From: DASVXQ01 sp046727955 | GTDB taxonomy: Bacteria; Actinomycetota; CALGFH01 | DNA length: 19,763 bases | Assembly: GCA_046727955.1 (NCBI GenBank) | Contig: JBKPDO010000125.1 | Span: 1-19,763, forward strand | Reading direction: 5' to 3' | In this document: piece after piece, positions 8,409-15,722 of the stretch | Position numbering within the stretch: the first letter of the stretch is position 1 | Layout of the letters: every line of letters begins with the position of its first letter | Translations under genes and position numbers: made by a program | The notes under the pieces: model-generated | The model's database searches: none | What the model saw: the letters and a program-made list of their open reading frames with translations, nothing else | What the model was told of the DNA's origin: nothing

Positions 8409-8840
8409 ATGGGCGCCAACAGGGAACTCCTGGATCGCTACGTTGAGCTGTACAACGCGGGTGATCTCGACGCGGTCATGGATCTGTACGCCGAGGACGC
8501 CGTCCAAACGATGCCCGAGGGCACCTTTGAGGGCCGGAGCACGATCCGCGAGCGTCTCGCCCGAGACCTGGACGCGTGCCCGGATACCACCTATACCGTG
8601 GGTAGCTTCGTCGAGCAGGGCAACACGTTCGCAGACGAGTTCACCTTCGTGGGGACACACACCGGTCCGTTCCCGCTGCCGGACGGCAGCCAGCTCCCTC
8701 CCACCGGCAAGCGGGTGGAGATCAGGGGGATGGAGCTGGTGCAGGTGCGCGACGGGAAGATCGTCATCGACAACCTGTACTACGACAGCATGGCCGTCCT
8801 GGTCCAGCTGGGTCTCGTCCCGCAGGGCGCGACCGCGTGA
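8409..8840 (+). CDS. SnoaL-like / NTF2-fold polyketide cyclase-type protein
   Basis: A 143-aa protein starting at ATG 8409 after GAGAGGAGAAGACA. The sequence has the NTF2/SnoaL layout: an N-terminal helix (RELLDRYVELYNAGDLDAVMDLY) followed by AEDAVQTMPEGTFEGRSTIRE, then strands ending in the typical GMELVQVRDGKIVIDNLYYD. Proteins of this cone-shaped fold include polyketide cyclases, ester hydrolases, isomerases and proteins of unknown activity; no specific reaction can be assigned. It begins 61 bases after the CoA-binding gene and is followed 53 bases later by the acyl-CoA synthetase remnant, so one transcript is likely. Confidence 0.87.
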   Translation: MGANRELLDRYVELYNAGDLDAVMDLYAEDAVQTMPEGTFEGRSTIRERLARDLDACPDTTYTVGSFVEQGNTFADEFTFVGTHTGPFPLPDGSQLPPTGKRVEIRGMELVQVRDGKIVIDNLYYDSMAVLVQLGLVPQGATA

Positions 8841-8893
8841 TCGGATCGTGATGGGCTGACCGGATCGAAAGCAACTCGGTCGACCGCGAGGGG

Positions 8894-9362
8894 GTGTCGG
8901 CGTTGAGCGAGGATCGGCCGTGGCTCCAGTCGTAGCCAGCGGGCGTCCCGCATTCGCTTGAGCCGTACCCGGCGATCTCGCTGTTCGGCATGCTCGAGGC
9001 GACCGAGGCGCGGTTTGGCGACCGGCCGGCGATCGCGTGGTTCGGCCGCCGTCTCACGTACCGGTGGCTCCTCGGGGAGGTCGAGCGCTTCTCGGCCGTG
9101 CTGGTCGACCTCGGCGTGCGAGCCGGCGACCGCGTGGCGCTCATCCTGCCGAACATGCGCAGTCCGTGATCGCGTACTACGCCCGCGCGCGGATCGGCGC
9201 GATCGCGGTCGGCAATAATCCGCTGTACACCGAACGTGAGATGGAGCAGCAGCTGCGCGACACCGAGCCTGCGGTCGTGGTGGTCCTCGACGAGTTCCAT
9301 CCGGCGTTCGCCTGGTTGTTCGGCTCGCTCGGTATCGACACCGTCGTGGTGACGGCGCCGAT
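8894..9362 (+). pseudogene. AMP-dependent acyl-CoA synthetase, N-terminal remnant
   Basis: Remnant of an AMP-binding fatty-acid/carboxylate CoA ligase, of which only about 155 of some 550 residues remain. It has three lesions. First, after SEDRPWLQS an in-frame TAG at 8933-8935 stands where the family commonly has a tyrosine codon; the same frame then continues PAGVPHSLEPYPAISLF. Second, after VALILPNM the frame stops at TGA 9167, but one base shift restores VIAYYARARIGAIAVGNNPL. Third, homology ends near DTVVVTAPI, where the sequence passes directly into the ribosome site of the next gene. The intact family activates a carboxylate with ATP and transfers it to CoA. This copy cannot make an active enzyme. 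GTG 8894 is the likely original start. Confidence 0.85.
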
Positions 9363-9385
9363 CAGAAGGAGGAAGGAGAGAGACA

Positions 9386-10237
9386 ATGAAACAGCAGCAC
9401 AGTGAGGACCAGGTCATCCCGTATCCAAAGGGCAGGCGTTTTTTGGAGGCGGCGATTCGTTCGACCCACCACAAGCCCATGATCCATGGCTTACTCGAAG
9501 TCGATGTCACGAAGGCTCGGGCATTCCTGCGGGACCATGAAGCGAAAACCGGGGAGGCCCTCTCGTTCACCGCGTTCATCATGGCCTGCCTGGCACAAGC
9601 CGTCGATGAGCACAAAGACGTGCAGGCTTTTCGCCAAGGCAGCAAGCGTCTCATCCTGTTTGCGGATGTGGACGTGTTGACCTGGGTTGAGCGGGAGGTG
9701 GCGGGCCAGCAACAAATCCTGCCCTATATTGTCCGAGCCGCCAATCGCAAGACCTTCCGAGAGATTCATCACGAGATCAGGGCCGCCCAGCTGCAGGACG
9801 TGGCAAAGACCGTGGTGGGGGGGGCCAAAGCGGTGCAGGTCCTGCCGGCCTGGCTCTTTCGGCCGTACTTCTGGGTCTCCACCTGGATCGGGAGAAGGTA
9901 TCCCCAGGAGTGGAAGAAGAACTGGGGGACGGTGACCCTCTCGGCGGTGGGCATGTTTGGCAAAGGTGCCGGCTGGGGCATCCCTCCATCCATTCCATCC
10001 CTCTGCTGGATTACGGTGGGCGGCATTGGTCAGAGGCGGGAGGACGTGGACGGGCAGATTGCCATCCGGGACTACCTGAGCCTGACGGTCAGCTTTGATC
10101 ACAATATGATCGATGGCGGTCCGGCGGCGCGCTTCACCGAGCGGTTGAAAGAACTGATCGAGAGCGGCTATGGCCTGATCGATGAGGAGGCGAGTTCTGC
10201 GCTCAATGGGAGCAAACCCCAGCCACAGGTGGTCTGA
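9386..10237 (+). CDS. Stand-alone 2-oxoacid dehydrogenase E2 / CAT-fold acyltransferase
   Basis: A 283-aa protein, ATG 9386 with AAGGAGGAAGGAG upstream. It corresponds to the catalytic (acyltransferase) domain of dihydrolipoamide acyltransferases and chloramphenicol acetyltransferase. HKPMIHGLLEVDVTKARAFL and GEALSFTAFIMACLAQAV form the early strands and helix, and the catalytic motif H-x-x-x-D-G is His239 to Gly244 in DHNMIDGGPAARF. There is no lipoyl domain and no E1-binding domain, so it cannot work as an ordinary complex core by itself. Stand-alone members probably move acyl groups from CoA to an unknown acceptor. The gene is visibly less GC-rich than its neighbours and starts right at the broken end of the synthetase, which points to separate acquisition. 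Confidence 0.87.
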   Translation: MKQQHSEDQVIPYPKGRRFLEAAIRSTHHKPMIHGLLEVDVTKARAFLRDHEAKTGEALSFTAFIMACLAQAVDEHKDVQAFRQGSKRLILFADVDVLTWVEREVAGQQQILPYIVRAANRKTFREIHHEIRAAQLQDVAKTVVGGAKAVQVLPAWLFRPYFWVSTWIGRRYPQEWKKNWGTVTLSAVGMFGKGAGWGIPPSIPSLCWITVGGIGQRREDVDGQIAIRDYLSLTVSFDHNMIDGGPAARFTERLKELIESGYGLIDEEASSALNGSKPQPQVV

Positions 10238-10727
10238 TGATGGTACGTAACTTATCTGTAGCGGCCCCAGCGTCTAGGGTTTGAGGTGAGGGCTTTCTTT
10301 TTCCTTCCTGTTCTTCCTCGCGCTTGGGTGCGACGGCCCGGAGCCGGGGTCATGGTGGAGCGCCCGCAGGCGCAGCCGAGGACGAACGACCTTGACGCCG
10401 GCGAGGGGTGGCGCATGCTGAGTCGCGGGAAGAGCGAGGTGGCGGCGAATCACGTCATAGAGGCATCACCGCCTCGTTTCGGTGCGGCTGCGGTGATGGC
10501 GGCGTCGGCGGTATGGTCGGCAGGGTCGCGCGTGAACGCCCGGACTTATCTCGGTGCTCGGACCCGTGGGTCCGGCGACATGATGATCGATGGGGTGCCC
10601 CACGCAAGGCGCGGCCGCTCACTCTATTCGGGCCGTCCAGGCGGGCCTGGCGGCGGTTACGCGAAGGAGCCAGCCGCGACGCCACCACGGCTGATCGGCG
10701 GGCAGGCACACGCGCGACGTCCATGAT
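10238..10727. other. Gap downstream of IS110 transposase with clustered hairpins
   Basis: No gene recognised. A pyrimidine-rich run (about 10290-10318) follows the acyltransferase gene and may help end its transcript. Toward the IS110 transposase, three short perfect hairpins occur within 90 bases. This stretch lies immediately 3' of the transposase on its own strand, where some IS110-family (IS1111-type) elements encode their guide RNA. Confidence 0.4.
10559..10650 (-). ncRNA. Hairpin cluster, possible IS110/IS1111-type guide (bridge/seek) RNA
   Basis: Three stem-loops are visible: CGGACC-CGTG-GGTCCG (10559-10574), GGGG-TG-CCCC (10592-10601) and CCAGG-CGGG-CCTGG (10637-10650). IS110-family elements make a structured RNA from non-coding sequence beside the transposase gene that pairs with target and donor DNA. 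Here only the downstream side has room for one. Assignment is inference; no target-guide or donor-guide match was worked out. Confidence 0.25.
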
Positions 10728-11756
10728 TCACACCGGGGCGAACGCCTGGTCACCGAGCTCGCGCAGGGTGTGGTGACCGCGCCGAGCCAGCTTGCGGGCC
10801 ACCGACAGCGTAGCGCGGTTGGCGCCGGCACGCTCGGCGACCTGGAGGTAGTAGGCGTGGTCGGGGGAGGTGCGCTTGGCTGCCGATTTGGCGGCCGCAA
10901 ACAGCGCCCAGCGCAGCAGCGGCGGACCCTGGCGGGCGAGGTGGCCGCGGGTGCGTTTGCCGTCGGAGGAGTACACCGAGATGTCCAGGCCGGTGTGCCG
11001 GACGGCGTGGCGGGAGGCGGAGAACCGGCGGGTGTCGCCGAGCTCGGCCCAGATGATCACGGCGGTGACCTTGCCGATCCCGGACTGGCGCTGCAACGCC
11101 TTGCAGCCGGGCTGGATCGCGGCGAACGAGCGGATCTCGGCGAGCAGGGCGTCGATCTCGGCATCCAGCCGGTCGATCTGCCGCAACGCGACGGTCACCG
11201 CCTGGGCACCGGCCGGGGACAGTCCCGCACCGGCCTCCAAGGCGGCCCGGTTGCCGGCTGCCAGCACGCCCCCGGGCAGCGCGGGCACGCCCTGGTGGTA
11301 GAGGGTGGCGCGGATCCGCTGGATCCAGTCGGTGCGCTCATCGCGCAGGTCCTTGTACAGCCGCACCTTCGCGCGCATCTCCAGGACCTGCTCGGGCGGG
11401 ATCCACGACTCCGGGATCCGCCCCTGGACCAGCAGCTCACGCAGATGCTTCGCATCCAGCTTGTCGGTCTTGGCGTGCCGTTTGGGACCGCGAGCCGACG
11501 CGGTATCGGCCGGCTCGGCCACGTGGATGTCGATCCCGGCCCGCCGGCATTCCTCTACGACGTACCGCCACCCGGTGCAGCCCTCCACCACCAACCGCAC
11601 CGACCCCGGATAGTCGGCGAAGCGGCCCAGCCACTCACGCAGCGTCAGCCGGTCCGCCGGCGTGATCTTGCCGCGGCACAGCGCTCCGGTCATGGTGTCG
11701 AGGTAGTCGAAGGTGATCTGCTTGCGGTGCATGTCCAACCCGCCCACGATGCTCAT
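10728..11756 (-). CDS. IS110-family DEDD transposase (RuvC-like plus Tnp_20)
   Basis: A 342-aa protein that looks intact. ATG at 11756 is chosen because AGGAGG lies six bases upstream; an in-frame ATG at 11771 precedes that ribosome site and is less likely. The N-terminal RuvC-like domain carries the DEDD set: Asp8 in GGLDMHRK, Glu58 in VVEGCTGW, Asp98 and Asp101 in KTDKLDAKHL. The C-terminal Transposase_20 domain has SGIGKVTAVIIWAELGD, RRFSASRHAVRHTGL and YSSDGKRTRGHL, where the serine pair is at the position of the catalytic serine known in the family. IS110 recombinases insert without typical inverted repeats, using an RNA guide. Its upstream side abuts an IS4-type fragment within about 25 bases, so no 5' non-coding end is present. 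Confidence 0.9.
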   Translation of the reverse strand: MSIVGGLDMHRKQITFDYLDTMTGALCRGKITPADRLTLREWLGRFADYPGSVRLVVEGCTGWRYVVEECRRAGIDIHVAEPADTASARGPKRHAKTDKLDAKHLRELLVQGRIPESWIPPEQVLEMRAKVRLYKDLRDERTDWIQRIRATLYHQGVPALPGGVLAAGNRAALEAGAGLSPAGAQAVTVALRQIDRLDAEIDALLAEIRSFAAIQPGCKALQRQSGIGKVTAVIIWAELGDTRRFSASRHAVRHTGLDISVYSSDGKRTRGHLARQGPPLLRWALFAAAKSAAKRTSPDHAYYLQVAERAGANRATLSVARKLARRGHHTLRELGDQAFAPV

Positions 11757-11770
11757 CGGCGGCCTCCTCA

Positions 11771-12028
11771 TGCTCCTGCCGGTGCCTGTTCGCCCAGGCC
11801 GGCTACGAGGAGGTCATGCGGCTGCTGGTCGAGGGGCTGGCCTGGATGCGGCGCTGGCGCGGCGCCTGGCAGGTCCCCGACAAGAGTTCCATCGCCCGGG
11901 CGCGGGCCAGGCTTGGGCCGTCGCCGCTGCGGGAGCTGTTTGCCGAGGTCGTCCGGCCGCTTGCCACCACGGCGACCGCTGGGGCGGGCCTTGCCGCCTG
12001 GCGGCTGGACCAGCGTGAAGTCCTGTGA
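11771..12028 (+). pseudogene. IS4-type transposase fragment (N-terminal part)
   Basis: The plus-strand frame reads CLFAQAGYEEVMRLLVEGL, then WQVPDKSSIARARARLG and PLRELFAEVVRPLATTAT. This matches the N-terminal domain of actinobacterial IS4-family transposases, with the usual YEEVMRLLVEGL and K-x-x-I-x-x-ARARLG blocks. It starts without a start codon, just behind the IS110 ribosome site, and departs from the family after about 80 residues, ending at a TGA near 12028. The catalytic DDE part is absent. It is a dead fragment, and its 5' cut coincides with the IS110 gene, which suggests IS110 inserted next to it or replaced its front end. Confidence 0.72.
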
Positions 12029-12095
12029 GGTCCTCGTCCCTGGCGTCGTTCATGGCCCCCGTCATGGTCCCTTGCCAGTGCGTGGGTCGTAGCGT

Positions 12096-12650
12096 TCAGC
12101 GTAGAGGGCGGGCCGGCGGTGGCTGTGACCCTTCCAGAAACAGCCGCAGCGTGGTCGCGCTGATATCTTCTGGTCCCGCAGCGGCCAGCTCGCTTGTGCG
12201 CAGGCAGGCGCCGACCAGCGCATACAGCCCCTCGACCTGGCAGGACAGGGGCAGATCGCTGCGCAGCTCGCCCGCTTGGCGTCCGCGGTCCAGCAGCGCG
12301 ACGACGGCGGAGAAGGCCGGGATGTCCCCTCCGCTGAGCAGCCGCTGGCGAACCAGGACCAGGAAGTCGTCGCCGAGGGCGACCAGCGCCCGGACCGCGC
12401 GCGCGAGGCCCTCAGCGACCGGCACGCTGGCAAGGTTGGCCTGGGTCAGGTGGTGCTCGGCCTTGCGGAGGGCCTGGTCGAGGACGGCGGTCAGCAGGGC
12501 GTGGCGGGTGGGGAAGTAGCGGTAGATCGTGCCGCGGGCCACGCCGGTGGCCTGCGCCACCGCGCCCACGGTCGCGTCCTGGTGCTGTGCCACGAGATGC
12601 GCGGCCGCTTGGGTGATCGCCGCCGCGGTCGCGTCGTGCGCTCGGGTCAT
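12096..12650 (-). CDS. TetR/AcrR-family transcriptional regulator
   Basis: A 184-aa protein of normal TetR size, ATG at 12650 with only a weak ribosome site (TGAGA). The N-terminal helix-turn-helix is clear at about residues 24-53: TVGAVAQATGVARGTIYRYF followed by PTRHALLTAVLDQAL. The C-terminal helical part is the ligand and dimer domain, which is variable and gives no hint of the ligand. An inverted repeat lies just upstream of its start and may be its own operator. The nearest divergent gene is the multicopper oxidase, 484 bases away, so it could control that gene as well as itself; this is inference. Its 3' end converges with the IS4 fragment. Confidence 0.9.
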   Translation of the reverse strand: MTRAHDATAAAITQAAAHLVAQHQDATVGAVAQATGVARGTIYRYFPTRHALLTAVLDQALRKAEHHLTQANLASVPVAEGLARAVRALVALGDDFLVLVRQRLLSGGDIPAFSAVVALLDRGRQAGELRSDLPLSCQVEGLYALVGACLRTSELAAAGPEDISATTLRLFLEGSQPPPARPLR

Positions 12651-12665
12651 GGGATTCTCAGGCTG

Positions 12666-12699
12666 AACAGTATCGTTATCCTATTGTGACATGACTGTT
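12666..12699. promoter_or_regulatory. Candidate TetR operator / promoter region
   Basis: AACAGT at 12666-12671 and ACTGTT at 12694-12699 form an inverted repeat with a 22-base spacer that contains an unusually AT-rich stretch (TATCGTTATCCTATTGTG). It lies 16 bases upstream of the TetR start. Related TATCGTT elements occur at 12671 and 12702. Autoregulatory operators of TetR proteins usually sit in this position; binding is not shown. Confidence 0.45.
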
Positions 12700-13134
12700 T
12701 CTATCGTTGCCTGTTCCAATCGACCGGAGGAAGGGCGGTATCCCTGGTAGTGCGGCTCGTCACGGCGTTGGGGGGGGGGTTGTTGCGATCCGGTGCAGCT
12801 TCCCTACCTTTCGATCTGCTCCTCCAGAGCCTCCGGGCGGAGCCAGGCGCCGTGCCGCCCGACGCTGCGGGTGCCGACTCCCCGAGCCAGCCATGACTGG
12901 CTCGCCGACCTTCAGTGGAAACCTGCTCGGCGGCTTGCGCATTCGCTCCGGCTGCTCCCATCCGGCGGCGCGAGGCCCCCCGATGGGGCTGGTGGCCATG
13001 TGCTTCGACGGGTCCACACGCGCGCCAAGGCCTGGATCCCGAGTTCCATGCTGGAGCGGCGGTCCTTGCGCTTCGACATCGGCAAGTGAATTGCTCGGCA
13101 GGCAACAGCGGTGCCCACACGGGGGGTGGGGTAG
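12700..13134. other. Intergenic region with G10 tract
   Basis: No gene recognised between the TetR operator region and the multicopper oxidase. A run of ten G residues lies at 12770-12779. Small open frames cover much of the interval, but none has a recognisable domain or a ribosome site. The oxidase promoter is expected near its 3' end. Confidence 0.4.
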
Positions 13135-14835
13135 ATGACCGGACTGACCAGACGTCGGTTCTTGCAGTATGGCGCGGGCGTTGGCGCCGCGCTGGCCGTG
13201 TCCGGGGCGACACGGCCATGGGCCGCGGTCGCCGCGACAGGCGTCGACCTGGACAAGTTCCTGGAGCCGGTGCCGCTGCCCGGCAAGGGGATCGTGGTGG
13301 CCAGCCCAAGCGGCGCCAACACCTACGCGTTCACCCAGACCCAGATCAGCCGGCGGCTACACCAGCAGCTGCCACCCACACCGTTTTGGGCCTACGACGA
13401 CGGCTCCGGCCTGGGCGGCCAGGCCGGCTCGTTTGGCATGGCGATCGTGGCCCAGAGCGGCACCCCAATCCAGGTCAGCTACACCAACCACCTGCCGGAG
13501 ACGTATCCGGCCTGGATCCCCGTTGACACCCGCCTGACCCCGCTCGGCGACCAGGTGCGGTTGATGACCCACCTGCACGGCGGCTTCGTCGAGGCCGCCA
13601 GCGACGGCAACCCCGCGGTCACCCCGGACGGGTTCGGCCCCGGCGACAAGCAGACCGTCTTTTATACCAACCAGCTGCCCCAGATGCCGGCCTCGTTGCT
13701 GTGGTTCCACGACCACGGCCTTGGCGCCACCCGCCTGAACGTGTTCGCCGGTCTGGCCGCCGCCTACCTGATCTACGACCAGTTCGACACCGGCGCGGTG
13801 GACAACCCGATCGGGATCCCCGGCGGGGCCTACGAGGTCCCGCTGGTCATCCAGGACCGCCAGTTCAACCCCGACGGGACCTTCCTGTACCCGACCAGCG
13901 ACATCGCGGGGGTCACCTGGATCGGGGAGTACTTCGGGGACGTCATGCTGGTCAACGGCAAGGTTTGGCCGTTTTTGAACGTCGAGCCGCGGCTGTACCG
14001 CTTGCGGATCCTCAACGGCTGCAACGCCCGCATCCTCAACCTCGGCATCGGCGGGGTGAAGACGTTGTGGCAGATCGGCGCCGAGGGCGGCCTGTGGGAT
14101 GTGCCCGTCCCGGTCAAGCAGCTGGTGTTGGGCCCCGCCGAACGCGCCGACGTGCTGGTGGACTTCAGCGGGCTCGCCGGCCAGGCACCGGTGCTGCGAA
14201 ACAGCAAGCTGCCCGCGCCGGTGTCGAGCCCGGGCCCGACGTTGACCACGGTGATGCAGTTCCGGGTGGGGACGAGCGTCACCCAGCCGGGCCCGACCAC
14301 CATCCCGACCAGCCTGCCCGGGCGCAAGGCCGACCTGCCCGCCCCGACCACGACGCGCTTCATCACCCTCAACGAGGTCGGTGCGGAGACGGCCGGCTGG
14401 TTCCTGAACCTCAACGGGCTGCACTTCGAGGACCCCGCGACCGAGACGCCCACGGTCGGGACGGTGGAGGACTGGGTCTACATCAACCTGACCGAGGACA
14501 CCCACGCGATGCACACCCACCTGTTCACCCATCAGGTCATCGGCCGCACCCCGTTCAACGTCGACGCCTACGTGGCGGCCGCCGGCGAGGGTCCGAACGG
14601 CGTCCCTGGGGGAGTCGACCCGACCCCGTTTGCGACCGGGCCGATGCAGCCGCCTGCGCCGGAGGAGCGCGGCTTCAAGGACACCGTCAAGGCCAACCCC
14701 GGCCAGTTCACCACCATCCGCGGCCGGTTCGACCTGCCGGCGGGGGTGACGGCGCCGCAGACCTACGTGCACCACTGCCACATGATCGAGCATGAGGACA
14801 ACGACATGATGCGGCCGTTCACCGTGACCCCATAG
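13135..14835 (+). CDS. Tat-exported multicopper oxidase (CotA/bilirubin-oxidase type)
   Basis: A 566-aa protein of full family length. The N-terminus has a twin-arginine signal (TRRRFLQYGAGVGAALAVSG), so it should be exported folded. All four copper-binding motifs are present: HLHG (His146, His148), FHDHG (His192, His194), HAMHTH (His457, His460, His462) and HCHMIEHEDNDM (His547, Cys548, His549, His553, Met558). Type 1, 2 and 3 copper sites are therefore complete. Such enzymes oxidise phenols, metals or tetrapyrroles and reduce oxygen to water; the substrate is not predictable. Within the third motif, HTHLFTHQVIG has Leu-Phe-Thr where laccases often have Gly-His-x, as in CotA-like enzymes. 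No strong ribosome site: GGGGTGGGGTAG precedes the ATG. Two hairpins follow the stop. Confidence 0.93.
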   Translation: MTGLTRRRFLQYGAGVGAALAVSGATRPWAAVAATGVDLDKFLEPVPLPGKGIVVASPSGANTYAFTQTQISRRLHQQLPPTPFWAYDDGSGLGGQAGSFGMAIVAQSGTPIQVSYTNHLPETYPAWIPVDTRLTPLGDQVRLMTHLHGGFVEAASDGNPAVTPDGFGPGDKQTVFYTNQLPQMPASLLWFHDHGLGATRLNVFAGLAAAYLIYDQFDTGAVDNPIGIPGGAYEVPLVIQDRQFNPDGTFLYPTSDIAGVTWIGEYFGDVMLVNGKVWPFLNVEPRLYRLRILNGCNARILNLGIGGVKTLWQIGAEGGLWDVPVPVKQLVLGPAERADVLVDFSGLAGQAPVLRNSKLPAPVSSPGPTLTTVMQFRVGTSVTQPGPTTIPTSLPGRKADLPAPTTTRFITLNEVGAETAGWFLNLNGLHFEDPATETPTVGTVEDWVYINLTEDTHAMHTHLFTHQVIGRTPFNVDAYVAAAGEGPNGVPGGVDPTPFATGPMQPPAPEERGFKDTVKANPGQFTTIRGRFDLPAGVTAPQTYVHHCHMIEHEDNDMMRPFTVTP

Positions 14836-14850
14836 CCCGCCTGCGCGGGC
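14835..14850 (+). terminator. Stem-loop directly after the multicopper oxidase
   Basis: GCCCGC-CTGC-GCGGGC begins at the last base of the stop codon. The stem has six G-C pairs and a four-base loop, and there is no T-run. It is placed as an intrinsic terminator often is in high-GC genomes. Confidence 0.55.
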
Positions 14851-14882
14851 ACACGGCCGGCCCACGCGTTGGTCGCGAAGTC

Positions 14883-14931
14883 GGCCGGCGGAATGGTCGA
14901 CCCCCGATCAGCTCGGACCATTCCGCCGGCC
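14883..14931. repeat. Perfect 16-bp inverted repeat
   Basis: Arms at 14883-14898 (GGCCGGCGGAATGGTC) and 14916-14931 are perfectly complementary, separated by 17 bases. This is the strongest hairpin near the oxidase 3' end. It could be a second terminator, or the fused ends of a small mobile element. No T-run follows. Confidence 0.65.
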
Positions 14932-15202
14932 CAGACCGCCTACGCCGCAGAGCGGACCCGGCTTGCCATCCAGAACCAGTGCTGGCGCGGCGAGCGCCTC
15001 TTCGTCCTGGCGGGCCACCCCTTGCGTGGCTGGCAGCATAATCGCCGGTGACCGTCCCGGGGTCGGTACGCGCCGGTTACGAGTTCAAGGGATCGGCGGC
15101 TCTTGCCGGCTTCCAAGTTGGCTCGACTTGGTCTGCAACGCTATCACCAACCACCGATCAGCCATGAGCAACAGACTCTTCACCTCGAATCCCAGCTCAC
15201 GG
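14932..15202. other. Degenerate spacer, no recognisable gene
   Basis: Between the 16-bp inverted repeat and the first copy of the dispersed end-like motif no domain is seen on either strand. A minus-strand frame runs through it (ending LVIALQTKSSQLGSRQ) but starts in another unrelated frame and is probably chance. Confidence 0.35.
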
Positions 15203-15227
15203 CTTTGTGCAATACTCTGGTACCAGT
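15203..15227 (-). repeat. Dispersed end-like motif, copy A
   Basis: One of five copies of a motif whose minus-strand core is TTGCACAAAG. Copy A agrees with copy B (15723) at 21 of 25 positions and with copy C (17555) at 21 of 25. Orientation matches a right-hand element end. It is followed directly by the 22-bp repeat that recurs at 18885. Confidence 0.6.
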
Positions 15228-15249
15228 ACTCCGTCAGGTCACGGCGGCC
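15228..15249 (+). repeat. 22-bp direct repeat, first copy
   Basis: The 22 bases beginning ACTCCGTCAGGTCACG are identical at 18885-18906, in the same orientation, 3.66 kb away. Outside the 22 bases the two loci do not match. Confidence 0.75.
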
Positions 15250-15284
15250 AGTGAGAGTTTCTCTAGATGAGGTCTGAGGGCATC

Positions 15285-15621
15285 TCACGGGCCTGCTTCT
15301 GTTGGCGCGCCGACCCGCTCGTCGATCACCTGCCAGACCTCCTTGTCCAGCTGGTTCTCCTTCCAGATGCCGTACGCGGTCCCCAGCAGCACCGGCGGGA
15401 CCGCCACCAGCCCGATCGCCCCGCTCACCGCCGCATCGACCCACTCGTGGCCCCCCAGGCCGATGCTCAGCTGACCTGTGCTTGGGCAGCGCCGGCCGGT
15501 GGGAGTGGGAGCGAGCCCGTTCGGACAGGCGCTGCCCGCCCCGCCCCCGCCGCCCCCGCCCGCCCGCCCCCCGCCCGAGGCTGGTCTTGGTGGATGCCGT
15601 TGGTGTCGCCACGGCGCTCAT
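15285..15621 (-). pseudogene. Possible small protein remnant, frame uncertain
   Basis: On the minus strand one frame from ATG 15621 starts MSAVATPTAST and runs through a Gly/Arg-rich segment. A second frame carries a more protein-like stretch: IGLGGHEWVDAAVSGAIGLV, then PPVLLGTAYGIWKENQLD and KEVWQVIDERVGAP, ending at TGA 15285. The second frame has no ATG of its own, so either a frameshift in the G-rich run (about 15530-15590) joins them or a non-ATG start is used. A hydrophobic stretch (residues AVSGAIGLVAVPPVLLG) could span a membrane. No family recognised. Confidence 0.3.
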
Positions 15622-15722
15622 CTTGCCGGGTTCAGGCGGCTAGGGCTGGGATCGGCTCGCTGCGGCCAGCCCACCACGACCGCCCAGCCATGACATGCAG
15701 CCGGGGCCGCCTGGCGAGTGTG

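Noticed and set aside
10770..12092. 440-codon plus-strand frame
   Set aside because: Antisense of the IS110 transposase; continues into unrelated sequence and has no domain.
12793..13089. 98-codon frame upstream of the multicopper oxidase
   Set aside because: No ribosome site, no domain, overlaps similar-length frames in other phases.
13357..14865. 502-codon minus-strand frame
   Set aside because: Antisense of the multicopper oxidase, whose four copper motifs are in the plus frame.
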